A stretch of 64,000 nt of DNA from Dama dama (lineage: Eukaryota > Chordata > Mammalia > Artiodactyla > Cervidae). Each line of letters opens with the position of its first letter. Position 1 is the stretch's first letter. Below are positions 59,101 through 61,298 of this stretch, one piece after another. The DNA lies in NCBI RefSeq assembly GCF_033118175.1, contig NC_083697.1, forward strand, positions 26,386,001 to 26,450,000, in the 5' to 3' direction. The notes beneath the pieces were generated by a model. The model had not been told where the DNA came from. It saw only the letters and a program-made list of their open reading frames with translations, and searched no databases. The position numbers were made by a program, and so were the translations under genes.

Positions 59101-59534
59101 GCAGAAGCCAGATTTATACTATAACATGATGTACGTGGCTTTATTTCCTGCTTAGTGTGAGTTTCTAGGCCTACTACATTAAATTTTAAGATCTATACAT
59201 AATTTCAGTTTCTAAAAAGGGCTCAAGATATCTATTCTAAAAAGTGTATCATAAAAGGCTTTATGATTGAGTTTATAATAATTTTAATTATTAAAGCTTT
59301 ATTAAGTTTCAATCTGTAGTGCTTTTAATCTTTCATATGGATTTTTATAATATATGAGTAAACGTCTCCAAAGCCTTGCAGATTCTGAGTTTCTTTTCTC
59401 TTTAAAGGTTCTTTCTCGTGGAGAAGTTGTTCATGTGAAGATCCTTGGAGTTTTGGCTCTTATTGATCAGGGTGAAACAGATTGGAAGTTAATTGCTATC
59501 AATGTGAATGATCCTGAAGCCTCAAAGTTTCATG
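16949..59534 (+). CDS. PPA2: PPA2, mitochondrial inorganic pyrophosphatase (exons 1-7, 3' end outside window)
   Basis: Soluble family I inorganic pyrophosphatase of the mitochondrial matrix. It hydrolyses pyrophosphate to two phosphates with Mg2+, pulling pyrophosphate-releasing reactions forward. Seven exons with GT-AG introns join to 673 nt (224 codons + 1 base) without stop or frameshift. The product reads as an Arg-rich, acid-free presequence (residues 1-37), then the pyrophosphatase fold. Family active-site residues fall at E103, K111, E113, R133, Y148, D170, D172, D175 (GDNDPID), D202, D207 and K209. The last two expected (Tyr-Lys of the RxYK region) belong to later exons. Human PPA2 is about 334 residues, so roughly a third is missing to the right. 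The presequence, the MALYRTEERG start of the mature part and the residue choices separate it from cytosolic PPA1. Intact exon-intron structure rules out a processed copy. Identification is near certain; tissue isoforms cannot be judged. Confidence 0.97.
17060..17062 (+). promoter_or_regulatory. PPA2: Second in-frame start codon (Met38) in optimal Kozak context
   Basis: This ATG is in frame with the first and has A at -3 and G at +4, stronger than the upstream start (G at -3, C at +4). Starting here would give a protein beginning MALYRTEERG without the 37-residue presequence. Whether leaky scanning uses it is inference. Confidence 0.5.
17500..17575. promoter_or_regulatory. CCAAT/GC-box cluster in the 3' part of the CpG island
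   Basis: Within intron 1 an inverted CCAAT box (gattgg, about 17507-17512) is followed about 50 bp later by a GC box (ggggcgggg, about 17561-17570). The arrangement could serve an alternative or antisense start; no transcript evidence is available. Confidence 0.3.
17958..18155 (+). mobile_element. MIR SINE
   Basis: MIR core and 3' part in order: ctcgaatctggattc, ctctgtgatcctggacgag, catatgtaaaacagggc, then gctgtgagaattacatgg. Confidence 0.75.
18277..18420 (+). mobile_element. Bov-tA SINE, head missing
   Basis: Starts in the body (gaagatgccctggagcagga) and runs through caacccactccagtg to agtcagacacgactgagc. The tRNA-like head is absent or unrecognisable. Confidence 0.85.
18888..19078 (+). 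mobile_element. MIR SINE, diverged
   Basis: The pattern of MIR is visible in ctaggtcttgattctggctc, taacccactatgtgctg and the following cag-rich part. Confidence 0.5.
19930..20040 (+). mobile_element. MIR fragment, weak
   Basis: The string gtgtgagtaattgaacttct with cctcattttattgaacc resembles the MIR core. Short and low confidence. Confidence 0.35.
20294..20680 (+). mobile_element. MIR SINE split by an L1 3' end
   Basis: MIR head (gtagttaaaacacttgg) and core/3' part (ttccatctgtaaagtgggaa, gaattgttgtggcagc) lie either side of the L1 piece at 20323-20479. Confidence 0.65.
20323..20479 (+). mobile_element. Artiodactyl L1 3' end inserted in MIR
   Basis: About 157 bp of L1 3' UTR (gtggccgattcatgttgatt, gtaaagtaattatcctctaa) with a weak A-rich tail. 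The 8-bp direct repeat ggttgtag flanks it (20315-20322, 20480-20487). Confidence 0.8.
22590..23850 (+). mobile_element. L2 LINE 3' half, interrupted by a DNA element
   Basis: Long diverged L2: atggcccaggactcagtact (about 22660), aatttgtatatctagtaccc (about 23773), cctagtgtactgtatgtgtt, and the characteristic end agtatttactgaatgaatga. Split by the hAT-like element at 22712-22926. No intact frame. Confidence 0.75.
22712..22926 (-). mobile_element. hAT-like non-autonomous DNA transposon, antisense copy
   Basis: Terminal motifs aggggttggcaagccc and ggcctgcgggccagagtt, with the internal aagggccaaatagtaaatag, match a common mammalian MITE. A second copy lies at 51232-51442 in the opposite orientation. 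Confidence 0.7.
24025..24121 (+). mobile_element. MaLR LTR 3' end
   Basis: Typical terminal sequence: ttattttaagccaccaagtg, gataatttgttacagcag and ctgatacag. Confidence 0.7.
24130..24990 (+). mobile_element. Old L1M 3' region
   Basis: Sense L1M 3' UTR-like order: agaatttaccctggcaacca, ggctgaatcaagacatttca, ctacctcccgtgcctccttt, tggcatggaatccagaaaac. It contains an A run at 24184-24202 and may continue to about 25.4 kb around the MER5 copy. Confidence 0.55.
24998..25125 (+). mobile_element. MER5A-type hAT element
   Basis: MER5A order visible though diverged: gcttcttaaacttgcctgac, atacccagatttctcttctt, gattctgattgactaggt, caatccaggcttttctga. Confidence 0.6.
25700..25982 (+). mobile_element. 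Bov-A2 dimeric SINE with CAG tail
   Basis: Two Bov-A monomers in tandem (about 25705-25845 and 25846-25965), each with caaccc or cacccc-actccag, cttgcctggag and gtcggacacgactga. The 3' tail is a run of CAG (about 25967-25981), characteristic of the family. Confidence 0.93.
26439..26475 (+). repeat. 18-bp direct tandem duplication
   Basis: The unit agaatcttaatgcattta occurs twice in tandem next to the 5' end of a BovB copy. Confidence 0.8.
26477..27165 (+). mobile_element. BovB LINE 3' fragment
   Basis: C-terminal RT remnant and 3' region: GSRITADGDCSHEIK and FELWCWRRLLRVPW in different frames, then gatggacatgagtttgagta and a terminal gactgaactgaac. Frame breaks and stops; inactive. Confidence 0.93.
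28275..28880 (-). mobile_element. L1M 3' region, antisense
   Basis: Complement of L1 3' UTR and ORF2 end: ctctggtctggtttttatcc, ttgacttagcataattgcgt, acccatttaccagttggata, aagaaactgtcaaactgttt. Confidence 0.75.
28998..29087 (-). mobile_element. Artiodactyl L1 3' end, antisense, with TSD
   Basis: A T-rich tail complement is followed by attgaaggataattgcttta and caaacctcaacatgagtcag. Perfect 13-bp direct repeats (ttgttttctgttc) flank it at 28985-28997 and 29088-29100. Confidence 0.9.
29385..29600 (-). mobile_element. L2 fragment, antisense
   Basis: Resembles the L2 end complement: gcatactaagcgctgggaac, ttctgaggatccagtagaga and the region following. Confidence 0.5.
30456..30934 (+). mobile_element. 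Tigger1-derived MITE (TcMar)
   Basis: Inverted ends (caggcatacctcattt and ccaaggtttgcctg) with TA target duplications at 30454-30455 and 30935-30936. Internal blocks from both element ends (tgctatggtgatatgtgatt; ctcagatgatggttagct; gcacacttaatagactaaat) are joined directly, so the transposase gene is deleted. Confidence 0.9.
31023..31156 (-). mobile_element. Bov-A-part SINE fragment, antisense
   Basis: tgctcagtcatgtctgactc to gaatactggagtgggttgcc; the tRNA head is missing. The truncated end runs into a 29-bp tandem repeat. Confidence 0.88.
31138..31214 (+). repeat. 29-bp tandem repeat at SINE/L1 junction
   Basis: Two perfect 29-bp units (31157-31185, 31186-31214), preceded by a partial unit starting at 31138. 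Each unit joins a SINE-end octamer (ccttctcc) to L1-derived attgacatacccgtaac, so it arose after the SINE insertion. Confidence 0.88.
31995..32408 (+). mobile_element. Tigger2-like MITE (TcMar)
   Basis: Starts gcagtcccccttatttgcgg and ends ccccaaagataagggaagac. Internal blocks include gcatgatgaagtctggtgct, aacccttattttacttaata and ctcttactgtgcctaatttg. Most of the transposase is deleted. Confidence 0.85.
32595..32659 (+). CDS. PPA2: PPA2 exon 2
   Basis: Codes the rest of Lys59 and residues 60-80 (NVAGHYISPFHD then IPLKVDSEE). This is the conserved N-terminal strand region of animal pyrophosphatases. The acceptor tttgcag is strong. The donor gtattg lacks G at +5 and is weak. Entry phase is 1, exit phase 0. 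Confidence 0.96.
33003..33222 (-). mobile_element. MIR SINE, antisense
   Basis: Complement of MIR end to head: gccattttatttaatcctta, ctaaggtcacatagctggtg, gtggcagaacaaggttttga and ccttaaccgctctac. Confidence 0.8.
33805..33986 (-). mobile_element. MIR SINE, antisense
   Basis: ccaggcactgtgctcagagc, gcccacggtcacaaagctgg and gagatttgaacgtaggtgct in MIR order. It stops at the T run of the adjacent candidate retrocopy. Confidence 0.72.
33989..34345 (-). pseudogene. Candidate antisense retrocopy or terminal exon, source unknown
   Basis: Read on the - strand, a pyrimidine tract and AG (34321-34322) precede an open end YMTPCPVAEYYSEAVS and a stop (34268-34270). About 250 nt of AT-rich 3' UTR-like sequence follows, with AATAAA at 34101-34096 and again at 34020-34015. 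It ends in an 11-A run (33999-33989) that interrupts the MIR. This is the pattern of a retroposed mRNA end. The acceptor-like site alternatively suggests a true antisense last exon. I do not recognise the peptide. Confidence 0.3.
34385..34410 (+). repeat. (GT)13 microsatellite
   Basis: Thirteen uninterrupted GT units; probably polymorphic. Confidence 0.97.
34495..34690 (-). mobile_element. L2 3' end, antisense
   Basis: Complement of the L2 end: attcatccatttatttg, gttactatgagtcagacagt, attccaggcactagagttgc, aaataaacaagtcaaacaaa. Confidence 0.75.
35675..36509 (-). mobile_element. L1 3' UTR and ORF2 end, antisense, reaching exon 3 acceptor region
   Basis: Complement of L1: atagttcatttacagtgatt, aagatattgaatatagttcc, gactaatattccattatatg, gaacatttagattgcttcca, atatgcccaggaatgggatt, gtgagatggtacctcatggt and gcatttctctaataacc. 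A TA/CA microsatellite lies within (35733-35777). It ends about 14 nt before the exon. Confidence 0.9.
35733..35777 (+). repeat. (TA)n(CA)n microsatellite in L1
   Basis: TA dinucleotides followed by CA dinucleotides within the L1 3' UTR. Confidence 0.95.
36524..36568 (+). CDS. PPA2: PPA2 exon 3
   Basis: A 45-nt exon coding residues 81-95 (ENGIPTKRARNVEYE), aligned without gap to the human protein (ENGIPMKKARNDEYE as recalled). Acceptor ttttatag. The donor gtacat has A at +5 and is weak. Phase 0 at both ends, so skipping keeps the frame. Antisense L1 sequence reaches about 14 nt from the acceptor, so the likely branch point is repeat-derived (see findings). Confidence 0.95.
36740..37005 (-). 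mobile_element. Old L1M 3' end, antisense
   Basis: ggtaaaatatatataacatg, gtacagttcagtgacattaa, cacaaccatcactgctatcc and tgaatctgactattctagg in L1M order. Confidence 0.65.
37342..37757 (+). mobile_element. MER5A-type element split by a SINE
   Basis: Left part (tcagaatggtgctaaaccat, aatgtttcagattcctggtc) and right part (ctgaagtctgagaaccattg) flank the SINE at 37488-37701. Confidence 0.65.
37488..37701 (-). mobile_element. Bov-tA SINE, antisense, with TSD
   Basis: tctgctcagtcactctgtgt to cacctggaaagcc. Flanked by aacaggtgttc (37477-37487) and aacaagtgttc (37702-37712). Confidence 0.93.
37860..37904 (+). repeat. 15-bp tandem repeat, three units
   Basis: Units gagtacatatatact, aagtacatatatact and a diverged third copy; AT-rich. 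Confidence 0.88.
37919..38119 (-). mobile_element. Bov-tA SINE, antisense
   Basis: agtctttgtgaccccgtgg through gaacactggagtaggttg and gggatcgaacccaggtctcc to gagccaccagggaaacc. Confidence 0.93.
38145..39146 (-). mobile_element. L1M 3' UTR and ORF2 end, antisense
   Basis: Complement of L1: agcataataccttccaggtt, gactattgtgagcaatgcta, gtggctgtaccagtttacat, attctaatgggcatgacctg, gatttctttatatattttgc, ttgctgtgcagagcttttta. Ends at a SINE. Confidence 0.85.
39148..39350 (+). mobile_element. Bov-tA SINE
   Basis: gagaatctgcctgccaatgc, aaatggcaacccactccaat and gtcgcaaagagtcagacagc in order. Confidence 0.92.
40227..40422 (-). mobile_element. Bov-tA SINE, antisense
   Basis: gaagtcgctcagtcgtgtct through gggatcgaacccagttctcc to gagccaccagggat. 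Confidence 0.93.
40438..40640 (+). mobile_element. MER5A/B-type element
   Basis: ccagaggttctcaactctgg, attaaaattgcttaggagct, and ctccaggtgattttactgtg; ends gttgagaatgac. A run of 13 A at about 40571-40583 is internal. Confidence 0.75.
41000..41300 (-). mobile_element. CHR-type (tRNA-Glu) SINE, antisense
   Basis: atttatttctatttggctgc-like start (41010-41030), alternating gtggagcacaggcttta and gggctccagagcacaggct blocks, and the tRNA-like head complement (gatcaaacccatgtctcctg to gagccaccagggacccc). Confidence 0.88.
42006..42059 (+). CDS. PPA2: PPA2 exon 4
   Basis: A 54-nt exon coding residues 96-113, NVFNMVVEVPRW then TNAKME. It carries three active-site residues by alignment with yeast pyrophosphatase: E103, K111 and E113. 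Acceptor aattgcag, donor gtatga. Phase 0 at both ends. Confidence 0.97.
42060..43452 (+). other. PPA2: PPA2 intron 4 (1.4 kb)
   Basis: AT-rich, without any repeat I recognise; the least repeat-populated intron in the window. Confidence 0.9.
43453..43572 (+). CDS. PPA2: PPA2 exon 5
   Basis: A 120-nt exon coding residues 114-153, from IATKEPLNPI to NYGALPQ. It includes substrate-binding R133 (KLRY) and Y148 (NYG). Acceptor ctgcttag. The donor gtaaca has C at +5 and is only moderate. Phase 0 at both ends. Confidence 0.97.
45070..45330 (+). mobile_element. L2 fragment
   Basis: accttttaatggtttccttt, tgaaaggatagaatgaaac, acgcgtcatggtctggcctt, with the usual order of L2 sequence after it. Confidence 0.65.
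45345..45740 (-). mobile_element. L2 3' portion, antisense
   Basis: gagtacctgctgtttgccag, ttgtggaacttttattctaa, gtcagatggtgctaagtgtg, then a purine-rich diverged part. Lies tail to tail with the preceding sense L2. Confidence 0.6.
45844..45888 (+). repeat. (GGT)n(GT)n microsatellite
   Basis: About eight GGT units merging into GT-rich sequence. Confidence 0.93.
46012..46200 (+). mobile_element. Bov-tA SINE with AAC-like tail
   Basis: tggtaaagaacccacctgcc, gggtttgatccctgggtgg, gacagaggagcctgatag, ends actgactaaataacaac. Confidence 0.92.
46245..46915 (+). mobile_element. L2 3' end split by a SINE
   Basis: actcctgcctcaagctttca, cccctgcttgggacatgttt, tcatgagggcagggattctg, gatcagtaaatacttggggg. 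A SINE occupies 46618-46751. Confidence 0.8.
46618..46751 (-). mobile_element. Bov-A SINE part, antisense
   Basis: gtttagttgctaagtcttgt to gggttgccatttccttctcc; the tRNA head is missing. Confidence 0.88.
47450..47615 (+). mobile_element. MIR SINE, diverged
   Basis: aacctggaaccagtgactaa and ccacaaggttattgtggaat with attcaaatgagatgacc, in MIR order. Confidence 0.55.
47935..48620 (-). mobile_element. L1/HAL1 ORF-region fragment, antisense
   Basis: Strongly diverged complement of an old L1: ccctatgagtcagattgcta, ccaaattgtttataaaagaa, gttttaatttgtgtttctgt, gatgctagcctttgtcagtt. Confidence 0.6.
49050..49192 (-). mobile_element. MIR fragment, antisense
   Basis: gtaggtgagaatactgagct and gtggctaaaataggactaga resemble the MIR core complement. 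Confidence 0.45.
49675..49795 (+). mobile_element. MIR fragment
   Basis: gtgctt-cagttcacttatctgta and caatggggttaatagattgc match the MIR core. Confidence 0.5.
50981..51067 (+). CDS. PPA2: PPA2 exon 6, pyrophosphatase signature
   Basis: An 87-nt exon coding residues 154-182, beginning TWEDPHRKDK and ending CEIGSK. It contains the family signature GDNDPIDV, whose three Asp (D170, D172, D175) bind the catalytic metal ions. The acceptor gttttttag follows a good pyrimidine tract. The donor gtttgt has T at +3. Phase 0 at both ends: exon loss would remove the metal site while leaving the frame open. E178 corresponds, as I recall, to human Glu172, a disease-variant position. Confidence 0.97.
51232..51442 (+). 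mobile_element. hAT-like non-autonomous DNA transposon
   Basis: gtgggttggtaaacccgagc at one end, aaagaacacagctctggtcg and catttacatattgtctgagc inside, and agtttgccgagtcctgc at the other. Same family as 22712-22926, opposite orientation. Confidence 0.75.
51675..51997 (+). mobile_element. Artiodactyl L1 3' end with 22-bp TSD and two-step A tail
   Basis: 5'-truncated L1 3' UTR: gagaacagcatgtatattat, ggagggaggtgggagggggg, catggctgattcatgtcaat, cccactgaaatgttgtgaag. Tail: 15 A (51947-51961), 22 nt of other sequence, 13 A (51984-51996). Target duplications 51653-51674 and 51998-52019 differ at one base. Confidence 0.95.
52090..53765 (+). mobile_element. L2 LINE, long 3' part, with nested SINE
   Basis: Collinear diverged L2: gcatctcacacttgtgtcca with aaaactgaattcctcg (about 52988-53025), acaaacttttccctctgtgc, ccccctgcttatccttgg, gtgtctggcacagagcgtgt and gcttaatgaaagaca at the end. 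Reading frames are broken. Confidence 0.75.
52263..52454 (+). mobile_element. Bov-tA SINE, full length, perfect TSD
   Basis: aggggcttccctgatagctc to gtcggacacaactaagcgac. Perfect 10-bp duplications (tttctttatt) at 52253-52262 and 52455-52464. Few changes from the family pattern. Confidence 0.96.
53926..54136 (+). repeat. Polypyrimidine/polypurine tract
   Basis: About 210 bp almost entirely C and T on the + strand, without a fixed repeat unit. Confidence 0.88.
54540..55340 (-). mobile_element. L1 3' region, antisense, split by a SINE
   Basis: ttgagatatagttgatttac, gatattgaacataattccct, gctgagtaatattccattgt, gtggacatttaggttttcta, tgcccaggattgggattgct. Same subfamily type as the intron 2 copy. 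Contains a TA/CA microsatellite near 54615-54650. Confidence 0.88.
54782..54957 (+). mobile_element. Bov-tA SINE nested in L1
   Basis: atgcaggagactcgagtttg, gatcccctggaggaggg, ggttgcaaagagcttgacat; ends in a CATA tail. Confidence 0.9.
55791..56108 (-). mobile_element. BovB 3' end, antisense
   Basis: Complement of BovB 3' sequence: gttgttcagttactaagttg, ctggagtttgctcaaattca, tctttccagtgagtcagctc, caatgaatattcagggttga. Non-coding remnant of the C-terminal region. Confidence 0.93.
56121..56310 (+). repeat. TA-rich low-complexity repeat
   Basis: About 190 bp almost purely A and T, built of tatata and atttatatagtata-like units. It starts next to the 5'-truncated end of the antisense BovB piece, so is not its 3' tail. 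Confidence 0.95.
56330..56442 (+). mobile_element. MaLR LTR 3' end
   Basis: ggaaactgtgagataataaa, ctgtttaaggctttagattt, gatttgttatactgcag and ctaatacac. Confidence 0.75.
56722..56832 (-). mobile_element. MIR fragment, antisense
   Basis: ccactttactgttgagaaac and ggagcaagaattcactcc resemble the MIR complement. Confidence 0.45.
57190..57396 (-). mobile_element. Bov-tA SINE, antisense
   Basis: gtggcttcagtcctgtccag through caggcaagaatactggaatg and gaatcgaacctagctctccc to gagccaccaggc. Confidence 0.93.
58000..58218 (-). mobile_element. MER20 (hAT-Charlie), antisense
   Basis: agcatccctggcctcttgtc, actagatgctaataacaccc, gttgtggcaaccaagagtgt and gttgagaaccagtgatct at the end. About 219 bp, near the family's full length. 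Confidence 0.85.
59408..59534 (+). CDS. PPA2: PPA2 exon 7
   Basis: A 127-nt exon coding residues 183-224 plus the first base of the next codon, expected Asp. It runs from VLSRGEVVHVKI through LIDQGETDWK to DPEASKFH. D202, D207 and K209 complete the visible catalytic set. Human has Glu where this copy has Gln203, next to D202. Acceptor ctttaaag, donor gtaagt. Exit phase 1. No following PPA2 exon was found to the right edge. Confidence 0.97.
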
Positions 59535-59906
59535 GTAAGTCTGGAACTCCCCAGAAACAGAAGTAGATCACTGTCATTGGGATTCTTAGAGTTTAAAAGG
59601 GGCTTGTGTAAAGCGCAATGTGTGTATTTGGGAGTTAAATGTATGTTTTTTGTTCTAATTCTCTCTCCACGGTCTGTGAAGGGCAGTTCAGTATGATTGT
59701 GCCTGCATTGTGTCATACTGCTGGGAGGAACAGGGGAAGGAAATGGATACAGGCAAACAGATGTTAGTTCACACTAAGAAAGTACATTCATGGCTTTCCT
59801 TCCCCCTCACGTCTTTCCCTCTCACCCTCCTCCTTTCTTAAATCTCTATTTTATTCATTTGAATAACAGGAGAAAATAAAGTGGGGGGTGGTGTTCATCA
59901 AGGACG

Positions 59907-60113
59907 TGTTGTTGGCTCTGTTCGTCACTCAGTCGTGTCTGTTACTCCATGAACTATGGCTCAGCAGACGCCTCTGTCCATGGGATTCTCTAAGCAAGCA
60001 TCGTGGAGTGGGTTGCCATTTCCTTCTCAGGGGATCTTCCCAACCCAGTGATCAAACCCTGCTCTCCCACATTGCAGGCAGATTCTTTACCATCTGAATC
60101 ACCAGGGAAGCGA
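59907..60113 (-). mobile_element. Bov-tA SINE, antisense
   Basis: ttcgtcactcagtcgtgtct through gtggagtgggttgccatttc and gatcaaaccctgctctccc to caccagggaagcgac. Confidence 0.93.
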
Positions 60114-60257
60114 CTAGGAGAGCCATCGAGGACATAAAGGGTTCTTATACCTTGGTTTTGTTTTCTCTTGTACAATTGAAGGGAAAGATAACTGCCCTCT
60201 CACAAAATTCTGATGTCCTGGAAATTTAAATTCCCAGAATAGTTTGTGTGATGAAGA

Positions 60258-60485
60258 GTTGACTTTCCTTGGAGTCAGACAGACTTCAGTTTGCATTCTG
60301 GCTGTGCTACTTCCTACCCAAGTGACTTTGGATAAATCATTTAACCTTTCTGAATTTCAGTTTGCTCATCTATCGGTGGAGGTAATTATACCTACTTGTG
60401 AGGTTGTTCCCAGTATAAGAGATGATTTACTTAAAGCATCTGGCTGTCACATCAGGTGTTGAATATATGGCCACTATTATTATTC
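60258..60485 (+). mobile_element. MIR SINE, nearly full length
   Basis: ggagtcagacagacttcagt, tggctgtgctacttcctacc, aatcatttaacctttctgaa, tgtgaggttgttcccagta in order. Confidence 0.85.
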
Positions 60486-61144
60486 TTTCACCAATTTCCG
60501 CCCCCTGTTTTTCTAACCTTTCTGCTTTTGGTTTCATCCTTATTCAGGATCCTGTTTTTTTCTAGATCTCAATTCTTACCTAAACTGGAAAGTATACCAT
60601 TTCTGAATTGACTGAAACTCATTAACACATTTTTCTCTTAATTTATGTGCATTTAAAATCTTTTCTTGAACATGGAGCAAGAGAAATTTTATGCCATTGC
60701 TTGCAATTGAAGAAGGAAGGGGTCTGATAAGGTTAAGTACATAAACCTCAGGGGCAAAACTAAAACATGAAAACTACAATTAAAATATGAGACTGAGCCC
60801 ATATTAAACCATATATATTTCTTATCTAATTATTTTGCCCTGAGTTTATTATCATATTTCTCATATATATATATGCACATATATGTGTGTATGTATATGC
60901 AACAAGAGTAAATATCCAATTTAAGAGTTTTTTTTAATACATTAGCTTCTCCTCTAATGAGACCTGATAATATAATGATGAAACAGCCAGCAGAAACAAA
61001 TTGTTCAGCTAATTTACTTGTGATGTGGCACACCAAAGTCACGAAACTGTGCCGACGAATGTCCCTGTAAACTGAAGAGCCTGAGAGTCTAAGGAAACTT
61101 CTTCACCCAGTACTGTTGGAGATGTGATTTAACATCTTAAATTC

Positions 61145-61298
61145 CCTAACATATGCAAACACTGGTTATTATTCTTAATTTAGAAGACTCTCAAAGGATT
61201 TAAATAATTTGCCCAAGTTTGCACTTTTACTAAGTAGTAGAATCACAACTTGAACTCATTTTGGTCTGATTTTATAGTCTGCTATCCATCTACCATAT
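61145..61298 (-). mobile_element. MIR-like fragment, antisense
   Basis: aaataatttgcccaagtttg, agtagtagaatcacaacttg and tctgctatccatctac resemble the MIR complement. Confidence 0.5.

Larger units (their letters stand above)
51068..59407 (+). other. PPA2: PPA2 intron 6 (8.3 kb)
   Basis: Repeat-rich: hAT-like element, L1 with TSD, long L2, pyrimidine tract, L1, four SINE/BovB pieces, AT satellite-like DNA, MaLR end and MER20. Nothing recognised in about 54.14-54.53, 55.35-55.79, 56.45-56.71, 56.84-57.18, 57.4-57.99 and 58.22-59.40 kb. Confidence 0.9.
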
